From Massilia phosphatilytica (GTDB taxonomy: Bacteria; Pseudomonadota; Gammaproteobacteria; Burkholderiales; Burkholderiaceae_D): a DNA stretch of 64,000 nt. Under the pieces are notes generated by a model. The model was not told the DNA's origin and did no database searches. It saw only the letters and a list, made by a program, of their open reading frames with translations. This document shows positions 35,170 to 44,571 of the stretch, piece after piece. Made by a program: the position numbers and the translations under genes. Positions within the stretch are counted from its first letter, which is position 1; each line of letters begins with the position of its first letter. Location: the NCBI RefSeq assembly GCF_002968015.1, contig NZ_PUIP01000001.1, positions 248,001 to 312,000 of the forward strand, in the 5' to 3' direction.

Positions 35170-38130
35170 ATGCAATTCACATCATCCGGTCGCTGGAAAC
35201 TGCCGGGCCTGGCGCAGTCGGCGCTTGACCTGACGTTCCGGACGTTCGCCTACTATCTGATTCCGATCGTGATCGGTGTCGTTTCCATCGTCGCCCTCGT
35301 GTGCTGGGACAGCCAGTACGTGGCGGGCAGCAGCGATGCGCGCGATATCCGCGTCCTGAAGGAAACGGCGCCGTTGAGCCCGCCCGCGGCCAACGCCCGC
35401 CTGCATGCAGCCGTTCCGGTGTCGTATTTCGACACGCATCTGTCCGAAGCGCCCGTGTGGTTCCGCTTCAGCACGCGGCCGCGCGCCCCTGGCAGCATCG
35501 TCGGCGACGTGATCGAATTGCCGTCGCGCCACGCAGTCGATATCTCCTGCTGGGACGCCGTTACCCTGCAACTGCTCGGTACCGCCACGCGCGAGCAGGG
35601 CACACCTTATCTGCATGCTGCCAAGGCCGGCTTCGCCCTGCAGCTCACTGATCTGCCGCGCGAGATCCTGTGCCGCGGCACCTTCGCCGGCCCCGCGCGC
35701 GTGAACGTCGTGCAATGGCCGGAGACGCAATTCGACCTGTCCGTCGAGGGCTACCACCGCAAGTCGGGCCTGCTCGACGGCGGCATGATCGTGCTGTCGC
35801 TGTTCGTCCTGATCACGGCGCTCATCAACCGCCAGCCGCTGTACGTGCTGTTCTCCGGCTGGCTGCTCCTGAACCTGCGCATCGCCGGACTGTCGGCCGG
35901 CTGGGACATCCAGTGGCTGGGCATGACCGTGCCGCCGCAATGGATGCTGCTGGGCCGCTCGCTGACGATCGCGCTGTACGGCGTCTCCACGCTCACGCTG
36001 TACCAGGCCTTGTTCCGCCAGGAGCTCGTCAAGACGCGCTGGGCGATCCCGCTGCGCATCACGCAATGGGCATGCATCCCGCTGCTCGTCGGTGCCGTCG
36101 CCCTGCCGTACGGCACGTTCCTGCCGATGCTGTGGGTCATCATGGCCTTCGGCTTCTCGCTGATGACCCTGGGCCTCGTCACGATCATCCTGCGTTCGCG
36201 CAACCGCGTGGCCGGCTGGTTCGCGGCGTCGTTCGCGCTGACCTATGTCGCCTCGCTGGCCGAAGTCGTGTCGGCGGCGCTCGGCATGCACCAGGTGCTG
36301 AACGTGATCAACAGCGTGACGGCGGCGCTCGCGTCGAGCCTGCTGGCCGCGCTGGCCGTGGCCGAGCAGATGCGCATGGAAACGCTGAAGCGCCGCGAAG
36401 CCCAGGAAAAGCTGGAGCATGCGTACGAGGCGATGCCCGTCGGCCTGTTCACGCTCGACATGTACGGCAACATCGTGAGTGCCAACCCGGCCATGCGCAA
36501 GATGCTGGGCATTACCGAGATCGCCCCCGGCCGCACGTCGTGGAAGCAATTCTTCGCCGACAGCCTGTGGACCGAACTGCTGGAACAGGTGCACCTGCGC
36601 AGCGACGCCGAGATGCAGATCGCCAGCCGCGACGGTGCCCAGCGCTTCATGGTCAGCGCCACGCTCGCGCGCGGCCGCGTGGAGGCCGTGCTGCAGGACG
36701 TCACCGAGCAATACCAGGCCACCGAGCAACTGCGCTTCATGGCCAACAACGACCCGCTCACGAAAGTCTTCAACCGGCGCGGCATCGAAAAAATGTTCGA
36801 GGGCGCGGCCCAGCTGCTGAATGCCGGGAAGCCGCTGGCGCTGGCCTACATCGACCTCGACCGCTTCAAACTGATCAACGACCTGTTCGGCCACGCGGCC
36901 GGCGACGAAGTGCTGAAGCAGGTGTGCGAACGCATGGAGCTGACCCTGGCCGGCGGCCAGAAGATCGGGCGCGTGGGCGGCGACGAATTCGTCATCGTCA
37001 TGCCCGAAACCGCGATCCCGCTGGCGTCGCTGATCTGCCGCGGCATCGTCGACCGCATCGGCGGCACGCCGTACCGCGTGGGCGACAAGGCCTTTCACGT
37101 GCGCGGCTCCGTCGGCCTGATCGAGGTGTCGCCGGGCATGCCGATGAAGGATGCCGTGTCGACCGCGGACCGCGCCTGCCGCGAGGCGAAGGGCGGCCAT
37201 AGCGACGGCCTCGTCGTGTACGAGCGCGGTTCGAACGCGTTCCAGGAGCGCGCCAACGAACTGAACCTGGTCGCGCGGCTGTCCGGCCCGGACGCCACCG
37301 AGGGCATGTTCCTCGAGATGCAGCCGATCATGTCGCTCACCGCGCCGTACGAATCGCTGAACTTCGAAGTGCTGCTGCGCATGCGCGAGGCGGATGGCCG
37401 CGTGGCCCCGGCCGGCCCGCTGATCGCCGCCGCCGAGAAGAGCGGGCGCGCGGGCGTGATCGACCGCTGGGTGCTGTCGACGACGCTGTCCTGGATCGAG
37501 GACAACCTGGAATCCCTCGTCAACACGCGCTTCGTGTGCATGAACCTGTCCGGCGCGTCGCTCAACGACGAGCGCTTCGTGCAGGACACGCTGGAGATCC
37601 TGTCGCGCTACACGCACGTGGCAAGCCGCCTGTGCATGGAGATCACGGAAAGCGTGGCCCTGCACGACCTGGACAACACGCGCCGGTTCATCGACCAGGT
37701 GCGCAACTTCGGCGTGAAGGTGGCGCTGGACGATTTCGGCGCGGGCTACACGTCGTTCTCGTACCTGAAGGAATTGCCGGCGGACGTACTCAAGATCGAC
37801 GGCAACTTCATCGTCAACATCAACGCCCACCCGGCCAACGTGGCCATCGTGGAAGCGATCGTCAACCTGGCCGGCAACCTGGGCATGCGCACGATCGCGG
37901 AGTGGGCCGAGGACGCGGCCACGATCCGCACGCTGGCCGAGATCGGCGTCGACTACGTGCAGGGCTATGCGGTGGCGCGCTCGCAGCCGCCGGAAAAACT
38001 GCTGGCCGCGAGTTCATCGGCCAGCTTCATCCAGGGCGAGGACGTCCTGAAGCTCGTGCGCACGCTGGGCACCTCGGCCAACGAGCCGGAACTGCTCGGC
38101 TTCGCTCCCTACGACGAGCATTTGCTGTAG
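35170..38130 (+). CDS. Membrane-bound PAS-GGDEF-EAL cyclic-di-GMP protein
   Basis: This 986-residue protein has one N-terminal TM helix (residues 26-46), a periplasmic domain (about 47-195), seven further TM helices (about 200-385; resembling 7TMR-DISM sensors), a short coiled coil, a PAS domain (about 415-520), GGDEF (520-675) and EAL (690-950). The cyclase site is RVGGDEF (residues 601-607), which is intact, with no obvious RxxD inhibitory site. The phosphodiesterase signature reads EVLLRM instead of EALLRM (about 733), but ITES, LDDFGAGYTSF and KIDG are kept. Both activities are possible. The TAG stop is the start of a hairpin repeat. Confidence 0.93.
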   Translation: MQFTSSGRWKLPGLAQSALDLTFRTFAYYLIPIVIGVVSIVALVCWDSQYVAGSSDARDIRVLKETAPLSPPAANARLHAAVPVSYFDTHLSEAPVWFRFSTRPRAPGSIVGDVIELPSRHAVDISCWDAVTLQLLGTATREQGTPYLHAAKAGFALQLTDLPREILCRGTFAGPARVNVVQWPETQFDLSVEGYHRKSGLLDGGMIVLSLFVLITALINRQPLYVLFSGWLLLNLRIAGLSAGWDIQWLGMTVPPQWMLLGRSLTIALYGVSTLTLYQALFRQELVKTRWAIPLRITQWACIPLLVGAVALPYGTFLPMLWVIMAFGFSLMTLGLVTIILRSRNRVAGWFAASFALTYVASLAEVVSAALGMHQVLNVINSVTAALASSLLAALAVAEQMRMETLKRREAQEKLEHAYEAMPVGLFTLDMYGNIVSANPAMRKMLGITEIAPGRTSWKQFFADSLWTELLEQVHLRSDAEMQIASRDGAQRFMVSATLARGRVEAVLQDVTEQYQATEQLRFMANNDPLTKVFNRRGIEKMFEGAAQLLNAGKPLALAYIDLDRFKLINDLFGHAAGDEVLKQVCERMELTLAGGQKIGRVGGDEFVIVMPETAIPLASLICRGIVDRIGGTPYRVGDKAFHVRGSVGLIEVSPGMPMKDAVSTADRACREAKGGHSDGLVVYERGSNAFQERANELNLVARLSGPDATEGMFLEMQPIMSLTAPYESLNFEVLLRMREADGRVAPAGPLIAAAEKSGRAGVIDRWVLSTTLSWIEDNLESLVNTRFVCMNLSGASLNDERFVQDTLEILSRYTHVASRLCMEITESVALHDLDNTRRFIDQVRNFGVKVALDDFGAGYTSFSYLKELPADVLKIDGNFIVNINAHPANVAIVEAIVNLAGNLGMRTIAEWAEDAATIRTLAEIGVDYVQGYAVARSQPPEKLLAASSSASFIQGEDVLKLVRTLGTSANEPELLGFAPYDEHLL

Positions 38131-38205
38131 GGTGGGCGGCCTCCGCCCACGCGTGACGCAGACACGATGCGTGCGTCACGCGTGGGCACGGGGTGCCCAC
38201 CCTAC
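38128..38205. repeat. TAGGGTGGGC compound hairpin repeat, site 3 (heads outward)
   Basis: The left unit is TAGGGTGGGC-GGCCTCC-GCCCACGCGTGACGCA. The right unit is the inverse of TAGGGTGGGC-ACCCCGT-GCCCACGCGTGACGCAC. The tails TGACGCA / TGCGTCA pair perfectly. The GGDEF-EAL gene ends in its first three bases; the convergent DUF4124 gene ends one base after it. Confidence 0.9.
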
Positions 38206-38544
38206 CTAATTCAAACCGGCCAGGCGCGGGCGCGCATCCTGCAGCATCAGCATGCGCCGCGCTTCCTTGAGCGTGGCGATGTCACGCGCCAGCTTCGCCG
38301 GCGCCGCGAGATTGGGCCGCTTCCACGTCACGCGCGGCAGCTCGGCCGCGGGCAGCACGTGGCGCTGCGGCAGAGGGCCGGCGTCGCGCGCCACCGGCGT
38401 GGAGACGGAACCGGACGCGCAAGGCTGGTCCGTCAGGGTGACGTGACCGTTGCTGTCCACACATTTGACAACCTCGCCGGCCAGTGCCGGCGCGGCCAGG
38501 GCCACGGCGGCGATCATGCTCAGCAGTCTAACTGGGCGCTTCAT
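38206..38544 (-). CDS. Exported DUF4124-like protein
   Basis: This 112-residue protein has a signal peptide ending ALAGEV and a short DUF4124-like core, VVKCVDSNGHVTLTDQPC, with two cysteines that probably form a disulphide. The C-terminal part is Arg/Leu/Ala-rich and helical. AGGAG lies six bases before the ATG. Proteins of this type are common in beta- and gammaproteobacteria and have no known function. It is divergent from the GMC dehydrogenase operon, with a 177-base gap holding both promoters. Confidence 0.8.
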   Translation of the reverse strand: MKRPVRLLSMIAAVALAAPALAGEVVKCVDSNGHVTLTDQPCASGSVSTPVARDAGPLPQRHVLPAAELPRVTWKRPNLAAPAKLARDIATLKEARRMLMLQDARPRLAGLN

Positions 38545-38721
38545 GATGTTCTCCTGTGCTAGGCTCGAATGATGCCCGTCGCGGCTGGTTCCATCTGTTC
38601 GGTGACTCACCCTGTGCGCATCAAACGTCGGCGCAGTCGACCGAACCTTTGACCGGTGTGCCTTTCCAAGCGTTGGGCCAGACTGTTTCACACGTTCGAA
38701 CAATCCGAATAAGGACCGACG

Positions 38722-39519
38722 ATGGAGAAACTCACGCGACGTATTTTCTTCAAGGCCGCGGGCGCCACCGCCGCCGCCCTGACGGCGAAGGCCCATGCGC
38801 TTACCCCCGACGAAGTCCAGCACGGCCACGGCGCCGCACCGGCACCCGCACCGGCTTCCACCGCTTACCTGTTCTTCCGCCCGGACGAGGCGCGCTTCAT
38901 CGAAGCGGCCGTGGCCCGCCTGATCCCGCTGGATGGCAACGGTCCCGGCGCGGTCGAGGCCGGCGTGCCGAACTACATCGACCGCCAGCTGGGCGGCGCG
39001 TGGGGCGCGGGCGAGCGCCTGTACCGCAGCGGCCCGTGGCAACCGGGCCTGCCGGGCCAGGGCTATCAATTGCCATTCACGCCGTCCGAACTGTTCCGCA
39101 ACGCGCTGCGCGCCATCCACGACGACGTGCAGAAGCGCCGCAACACGACCTTCGACAAGCTGCCCGGCAACGAGCAGGACGCCTACCTGGAAAGCCTGCA
39201 GACCGGCAACCAGGACCTGAACGGCGTGCCGGCGCACACGTTCTTCGAATCGCTGCTGGCACTGACGATCGAGGGCTTCTTCGCCGATCCGATCTATGGC
39301 GGCAACAAGGACATGGTGGCGTGGCGGATGATCGGCTTCCCTGGCGCCTACGCGAGCTTCTACCACCTCGTCGACCAGCACGGCGTGCTGTTCACGCGGC
39401 CGCCGATGAGCATGGGCGAGGACAACCGGCGCATGATCCACATCCAGCCCGTGGCGGCGCAGCCGAAGGCCGTCGGCCCCAACCCTGTCGAAGGGCCGGG
39501 CAAGAAAGGGGGCAAGTGA
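38722..39519 (+). CDS. Gluconate 2-dehydrogenase subunit 3-like protein, Tat-exported
   Basis: This 265-residue small subunit accompanies a membrane-associated GMC dehydrogenase. The N-terminus has a twin-arginine signal (LTRRIFFKAAG, cleavage after KAHA) that would carry the folded flavoprotein partner across the membrane. The family core follows: FFRPDEARFIEAAVARLIP and a region ending MIHIQPV. AAGGACCG precedes the ATG. Its TGA overlaps the ATG of the flavoprotein gene, so the two subunits are co-translated. Substrate is not evident; gluconate, sorbitol or other sugar acids are typical for the family. Confidence 0.88.
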   Translation: MEKLTRRIFFKAAGATAAALTAKAHALTPDEVQHGHGAAPAPAPASTAYLFFRPDEARFIEAAVARLIPLDGNGPGAVEAGVPNYIDRQLGGAWGAGERLYRSGPWQPGLPGQGYQLPFTPSELFRNALRAIHDDVQKRRNTTFDKLPGNEQDAYLESLQTGNQDLNGVPAHTFFESLLALTIEGFFADPIYGGNKDMVAWRMIGFPGAYASFYHLVDQHGVLFTRPPMSMGEDNRRMIHIQPVAAQPKAVGPNPVEGPGKKGGK

Positions 39520-41291
39520 TGGCGACGCGCTTGAAAGAAGTGGACGCCGTGCTGATCGGCGTGGGCCTCGTCGGCACGATGCTAGGACGCGAGCTGACGA
39601 AGGCAGGTTTGAAGGTCGTCGGCCTGGAGCGGGGCAATGCGCAGTTCACGGTGCCCGATTTCCAGGGCCCGCACATGCACGACGAACTGCGCTACTCGGT
39701 GCGCAAGGCCTTCATGCAGGACAACACGAAGGAGGCGATGACCTTCCGGAACAACGTTAACCAGGTCGCGCTGCCGATCCGGCGCTGGGAAAGCTTCTTG
39801 CCCGGCACGGGCCTGGGCGGCGCGGCGGTCCACTGGAACGGCCAGACCTACCGCTTCCAGGACGACGAATTCAAGATGCGCAGCCATAACGAGCAGCGCT
39901 ACGGCAAGGGCTTCATCGATCCCGAGCTCACCATCCAGGACTGGGGCGTGACGGCGGCCGACCTGGAACCGTATTACGACCGCTTCGAATACCTGCTGGG
40001 CACGAGCGGCCAGGCCGGCAACGTGAAGGGCCAGAAGATCGCGGGCGGCAACCCGTTCGAGGACCCGCGCTCGCGCCCGTACCCGACACCGCCCATGAAG
40101 GAACCGTACGGCTCCGCCATCTTCCGCAAGGCCGGCGCGAGCCTCGGCTACCACCCGTTCCCGCAGCCGTCGTCGAATCTCAGCCAGCAGTACACGAACC
40201 CCGAGGGCCTCACCTTGCAGGCGTGCATGTTCTGCGGCTATTGCGAGCGCTACGGTTGCGAGCACTACGCGAAATCGTCGCCGCAGACGATCCTGCTGCC
40301 GGTCCTGCTGAAGGACAAGAACTTCACCCTGCGTACGCAATCGCAGGTCTTGCGCATCAATCTGTCGAAGGACAAGAAGACGGCGACGGGCGTCACCTAT
40401 GTCGACGCGGCGGGGCGCGAATTCGAGCAGCCGGCGAAGCTCGTCATCCTCTGTTCGTTCGCGCTGAACAACGTGCGCATGATGCTGTTGTCGGGCATCG
40501 GCCAGCCGTACGATCCGAAGACGGGGCTGGGCACGGTGGGCCGCAACTACGCGTACCAGACGATGAGCGCGGTGCAGGTGTTCTTCGACGAATCCGTCAA
40601 CATCAACCCGTTCATGCGCTCGGGCGCGAACGGCACCCTGATCGCGGACTTCGTCGGCGACAACTTCGACCATGGCCCGCACAAGTTCATCGGCGGCGCG
40701 TATTTCGGCGACGTGATGACGAACGGCCGCCCCATCGAATTCCACCCGACGCCACCCGGCACGCCGGCGTGGGGCGGCAAGTGGAAAGAGGCCGTCGTCC
40801 GCCACTACAACCACACCGTCGTGCTGAACGTGCACGGCAGCTCCATGTCCAGCCGCAACAACTACCTCGACCTCGACCCGACCTACAAGGATGCATGGGG
40901 CCAGCCGCTGCTGCGCATCACGTTCGACTTCCCCGCCAACGACCTGCGCATGTCCGCCTACGTGACGGACAAGGCGCTTGCCGTCGGCAAGGCGATGGGC
41001 GGACGCCAGGTCGCCGGCGCGGGGCGCAAGGGCCCGTACGGCGTCACGCAATACCAGACCACGCACAACACGGGCGGCACCGTGATGGGGCTCGACCCGA
41101 CGACGAGCGTCGTGAACCGCTACCTGCAAAGCTGGGACGTGCCGAACCTGTTCATCATCGGTGCCTCCAACTTCCCGCAGAACGCGACCTACAACCCGAC
41201 GGACACCGTGGGCGCGCTGGCCTATATGTCGGCCGAGGCCATCGTCAACCGCTATCTGAAGGCGCCCAGGAAGGCGTTGGTGCAGGCATGA
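39519..41291 (+). CDS. GMC family flavoprotein dehydrogenase, large subunit
   Basis: This 590-residue FAD enzyme resembles gluconate/sorbitol dehydrogenase large subunits. It starts with the dinucleotide motif GVGLVGTMLGREL (about residues 13-25). A Cys-rich stretch, ACMFCGYCERYGCEHYAKS, lies near residues 231-249. The C-terminal active-site region includes HNTGGTVMGLDP and ASNFPQNATYNPTDTVGAL, with the His and Asn bases used in hydride transfer. It lacks its own signal and is expected to be exported with the Tat-tagged small subunit. Electrons should pass to the dihaem cytochrome encoded next (ATGA overlap). Confidence 0.92.
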   Translation: MATRLKEVDAVLIGVGLVGTMLGRELTKAGLKVVGLERGNAQFTVPDFQGPHMHDELRYSVRKAFMQDNTKEAMTFRNNVNQVALPIRRWESFLPGTGLGGAAVHWNGQTYRFQDDEFKMRSHNEQRYGKGFIDPELTIQDWGVTAADLEPYYDRFEYLLGTSGQAGNVKGQKIAGGNPFEDPRSRPYPTPPMKEPYGSAIFRKAGASLGYHPFPQPSSNLSQQYTNPEGLTLQACMFCGYCERYGCEHYAKSSPQTILLPVLLKDKNFTLRTQSQVLRINLSKDKKTATGVTYVDAAGREFEQPAKLVILCSFALNNVRMMLLSGIGQPYDPKTGLGTVGRNYAYQTMSAVQVFFDESVNINPFMRSGANGTLIADFVGDNFDHGPHKFIGGAYFGDVMTNGRPIEFHPTPPGTPAWGGKWKEAVVRHYNHTVVLNVHGSSMSSRNNYLDLDPTYKDAWGQPLLRITFDFPANDLRMSAYVTDKALAVGKAMGGRQVAGAGRKGPYGVTQYQTTHNTGGTVMGLDPTTSVVNRYLQSWDVPNLFIIGASNFPQNATYNPTDTVGALAYMSAEAIVNRYLKAPRKALVQA

Positions 41292-42325
41292 AGACGACCT
41301 CGTTCCACGCGCTGGCCGTCCTTGCCGTCCTGATCGCCGCGGGCTGCCAGCGCGGCGGTCACCAGACGGACGCCGCGCCGGTCCAGGCCAATCGCACGGC
41401 CGCACCCCAGCCGGGCGCGCAGGGCGGCGCCGGCGAGCTCGCCCAGCAGAATGCGGGCGGCGGTGAAGCGAATGCGCTGGGCGTGCCCGGCGCCGCGGCC
41501 GCCCCGGCCGGGGGGCAAGCCAATCTGCAGGCGGGCCAGCAACTGGCCACGAGCGGCACGGAGAACGGCGTCACGGCCTGCGTGGGCTGCCACGGCGCGC
41601 AGGGCGAGGGTAATGCGGCCGGCGGCTTTCCCCGCATCGCCGGCCAGTCCGCCGCGTACCTCGGCAAGCAGCTGGGCGCCTATGCCAACGGCGCGCGCGT
41701 AAACCCGATCATGGCGCCGATCGCCAAGGCGATGAATGCGGAGCAGATCCGCGACGTGAGCGCGTACTACGCGTCGCTAGGGGAGGCGCCGGGCGCCGCC
41801 GGCGTCGCCAAGTCGCCCGCAGCCGGTTCCGACCGCGGCAGCACGCTGTCGGCGATCGGCGACGACGCGAAGGGCGTGCAAGCCTGCGCCAACTGCCACG
41901 GCCCGGGCGGCGTGGGCAACCAGCCCGCGTATCCGTACCTGGCAGGCCAGCACGCGAACTACCTGACGGCGGCGATGGCGGCGTGGAAGAACGGCGCGCG
42001 CAAGACGGACAGCAGCGGCCAGATGACCCACATCGCGCAGGCCCTGGCCGATGCCGACGTGGCGGCCCTGTCCGCGTACTTCAGCGCCCAACCGGCCCCG
42101 CCGTCGGCCGCAAAGTGGGTCAACATCCCGGTGGGATCGAGCCAGCGCCCCGTCGTGGCCGCGGCCGCGGATGCGCCGGGGCCGCGCGGTGCGGGCGGTG
42201 CCACGGTCCGGGCCACGGGCACCGAGCAGGGCGCGCCGACGACGGGCGGCGGCCAGGGGCCGGGCGGTGGCGGCGGCACGCAGGGCACGCAGCCGCAGCA
42301 GGAGACACCGCCGGTGCGCCGCTGA
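41288..42325 (+). CDS. Dihaem cytochrome c lipoprotein, electron acceptor of the GMC dehydrogenase
   Basis: This protein of about 345 residues has a lipoprotein signal (lipobox IAAGC near residue 20), an Ala/Gln/Gly-rich linker, and two class I cytochrome c domains with haem sites ACVGCHG and ACANCHG. The repeated layout (FPRIAGQSAAYLGKQL, YPYLAGQHANYLTAAM) matches cytochrome c4-type proteins. Each domain has a candidate axial Met (NPIMAPIA and GQMTHIA). The C-terminal 60 residues are Gly/Pro/Gln low complexity. It is the third gene of the dehydrogenase operon and replaces the usual trihaem subunit of gluconate dehydrogenase. Its stop is one base from the convergent transporter stop. Confidence 0.9.
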   Translation: MKTTSFHALAVLAVLIAAGCQRGGHQTDAAPVQANRTAAPQPGAQGGAGELAQQNAGGGEANALGVPGAAAAPAGGQANLQAGQQLATSGTENGVTACVGCHGAQGEGNAAGGFPRIAGQSAAYLGKQLGAYANGARVNPIMAPIAKAMNAEQIRDVSAYYASLGEAPGAAGVAKSPAAGSDRGSTLSAIGDDAKGVQACANCHGPGGVGNQPAYPYLAGQHANYLTAAMAAWKNGARKTDSSGQMTHIAQALADADVAALSAYFSAQPAPPSAAKWVNIPVGSSQRPVVAAAADAPGPRGAGGATVRATGTEQGAPTTGGGQGPGGGGGTQGTQPQQETPPVRR

Positions 42326-42326
42326 T

Positions 42327-43313
42327 TCACGCCCGTGCTTCGGCTTCGTCGGGCACGTGTCCGCGTGCGGGTGCATCCGCGCGATGCGCCCGCGCGCACA
42401 GGACGACGCCCGCGACCAGCAGCATCAGCGCGAGCGCTTCGAGCCGCGTGGGCCAGCGGCCTTCCCACAGATAGCCGTACAGCGACGCGAAGATGGTCTC
42501 GAACACGATCATCTGCCCCGTGAGGGCGAGCGGCAGCGCGCGGCTGGCGACATTCCACAAGCCGTTGCCGAGCACGGAGCAGAACAGCGCCATCGCACCG
42601 GCGAGACCGGCGAAGCGCAGCCAGTCCGCGCCCGTGTGGACGAGCGTGTCGCCATGAAACGCAGGCACGGCCAGGACAATGGCTTCGAGACCCGTGACGA
42701 CGCCCGTCAGCAGGCTCCAGTCCTGCGCCGACACATGGTCGAGCCGCGCGAGCCAGCGGCTGTTGGTGACGGCATACGTCGTCCACGACACGAGCGCGCC
42801 GCCGGCGCACAGCAAGCCAGTCAACGATCCCCAGCCAAACGTCGCGAGGGATTGCCAGCTGATGCAGACGAGCCCGGCGGTACTGCAGGCCAGCGAGGGC
42901 AACAATTCGCGCAAGGTCGGAGAGTGACGTTCGCGGCTGCCGACGAGCGTGACGGCGAGCGGCAGCAGGCCGATGACGAAGGCCGTCATCGCGACGCCCC
43001 CGGTCTGCACGGCCTTGGCCAGCAGCACGTAATACAGGATATTGCCGATGAAACTGAGCCACGCAAGCGTCCGCCATTCACGCCATCCGAGCACGCCTGT
43101 CAACCGGCGCCAGGATGGCGCGACGAGCAGGGCGGCGACGAGCCCGTAGGCGAGATAGCGCCCGGCCGACAATTGCAGCGGCGGGAAATCGGCGGCCAGC
43201 CTGGGCGCGAGGAAGACGAGTCCCCAGAACGCGCCGGCGACGATGCCGGCCGCGATGCCGAGGATGGTTTTATTCGTGGTCAAGGGGATGCTCCAGATGC
43301 GGAAAGCATCCAT
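42327..43313 (-). CDS. DMT-superfamily (EamA) transporter
   Basis: This protein of about 328 residues has ten TM helices in two EamA halves: AAGIVAGAFWGLVFLAPRLA and LLCAGGALVSWTTYAVTNSRWL open them. The family exports amino acids or metabolites, but the substrate here is unknown. The ATG at 43313 has no ribosome site. A TTG at 43283 with GGAG seven bases upstream would give MTTNKTILGIAAG and is a plausible true start. Confidence 0.88.
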   Translation of the reverse strand: MDAFRIWSIPLTTNKTILGIAAGIVAGAFWGLVFLAPRLAADFPPLQLSAGRYLAYGLVAALLVAPSWRRLTGVLGWREWRTLAWLSFIGNILYYVLLAKAVQTGGVAMTAFVIGLLPLAVTLVGSRERHSPTLRELLPSLACSTAGLVCISWQSLATFGWGSLTGLLCAGGALVSWTTYAVTNSRWLARLDHVSAQDWSLLTGVVTGLEAIVLAVPAFHGDTLVHTGADWLRFAGLAGAMALFCSVLGNGLWNVASRALPLALTGQMIVFETIFASLYGYLWEGRWPTRLEALALMLLVAGVVLCARAHRADAPARGHVPDEAEARA

Positions 43314-43388
43314 TGTCGGGGGAGGGCGGCGGGATGTCTTGGCGAGGGCTACTGGATTGTTGACCGGGCCTCGCCAGGCCGGGCCTCG

Positions 43389-44348
43389 CTAGGTGGCACG
43401 GGATTCCTTGACGGTGATGCCGAAGTGACGTGAGTAGGCTTTCGCAAATTGCTGCGCGTTCGCATAGCCACATTGCGCGGCGATACTTTTGATCGGCATT
43501 TCCGATGACAATAACGTGCGGCCGTGTTCGAGCCGGATGCCTTCCAAAAACCGTGCCGGAGAATCTCCAGTAGACGCCTTGAACCGTCGTTGAAAATTAC
43601 GCAGCGACATTCCGGCTTTCGACGCCAGCGCCATGACGTCCAATGGTTCGGCGATATGCGCATGCATCCAGGCGATCAGCCCACGAAAGTCATGGTGAAG
43701 TTTTTCCTGTACGGTGATCGCCATGCTCACCTGTGCGATTTCCCCCGGCCGTCGCCAGGTTAATACAAAGCGCTTGGCGATCTGGTTTGCGACATGTTCG
43801 CCCAGATCGCGCGCGACCATTTCGAGGGTCATGTCGATGGCACTCGTGACCCCGGCGGCCGTCCATATGCCTTGATCCTCGACGTACAGGATTGTTGGAT
43901 CCACTTTCGTTTTCGCGCATCGTTCGGCCAGCAGTGCTGCGGCCGACCAGTGGGTCGTGATTCTTATGTTGTCGAGTAATCCGAGCCGGCCAAGCGACAG
44001 GGTGCACGGAAAACTCGTCGACGCCAATCTACGGCAACGTGAGGCTGCCTGGAGTATCCATTGGCGAACCTCATTCAGTCCGGCGGCTTCCTCGACCTCC
44101 TCGTTGCCACCACCGGTCAGTACGATGGTATCGAAGTCGCCGGGTGCCCCGGCCAATATCGGATCAGTCATCAGGGTAACCGCCGACATGGTCGTGACGG
44201 GTCCGCCCGAAGGGGAAAGGATACGGACCGCATAGACATCTTTACCGGCGACATCGTTGGCGGCCGCGAATACGGCGGCTGCTGCGCAAACGTTCAGGCT
44301 TTGTGCGCCTGCAAAAACCAGCAAGGCGATATTTTTCAGCTGATGCAT
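43389..44348 (-). CDS. GlxA-type AraC regulator with DJ-1/PfpI domain
   Basis: This regulator of about 319 residues has an N-terminal DJ-1/PfpI-like domain (NIALLVFAGAQSLNVCAAA...ILTGGG-type core TIVLTGGG) and two C-terminal AraC HTH motifs (LDVMALASKAGMSLRNFQRRF and IKSIAAQCGYANAQQFAKAYS). The usual GlxA VCTGAF nucleophile elbow is replaced by TSFPCTLSLGRLGLLD, still with a Cys. ATG at 44348 gives the usual N-terminus; a start at 44384 is possible. The gene has visibly lower GC than its left neighbours and opens the anomalous patch. Its target is unknown. Confidence 0.85.
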   Translation of the reverse strand: MHQLKNIALLVFAGAQSLNVCAAAAVFAAANDVAGKDVYAVRILSPSGGPVTTMSAVTLMTDPILAGAPGDFDTIVLTGGGNEEVEEAAGLNEVRQWILQAASRCRRLASTSFPCTLSLGRLGLLDNIRITTHWSAAALLAERCAKTKVDPTILYVEDQGIWTAAGVTSAIDMTLEMVARDLGEHVANQIAKRFVLTWRRPGEIAQVSMAITVQEKLHHDFRGLIAWMHAHIAEPLDVMALASKAGMSLRNFQRRFKASTGDSPARFLEGIRLEHGRTLLSSEMPIKSIAAQCGYANAQQFAKAYSRHFGITVKESRAT

Positions 44349-44571
44349 GACCCGGTTAAGCGAGTTGGAATACGGACCCGCCATTATTCATCAGAAAACC
44401 ACGCACCGGGATCGTATGAATGCGGATTCGTCCCACGGCCAGGGGCAGTCGTCACATTTCTTGAGATGGCCACGTGGCGCAATAAAGCCAGATTTTGGCG
44501 TTCTCGAGCGAAATTGCGGGCATACAATACGGCGCATCGTCTCACCGCATTTTCACCACGTTCGACACTTC

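Noticed and set aside
38556..41291. A 911-codon open frame that looks like a fusion ahead of the GMC dehydrogenase
   Set aside because: The first 320 codons are out of frame with the well-supported Tat-signal subunit (38722-39519). The real flavoprotein starts at 39519.
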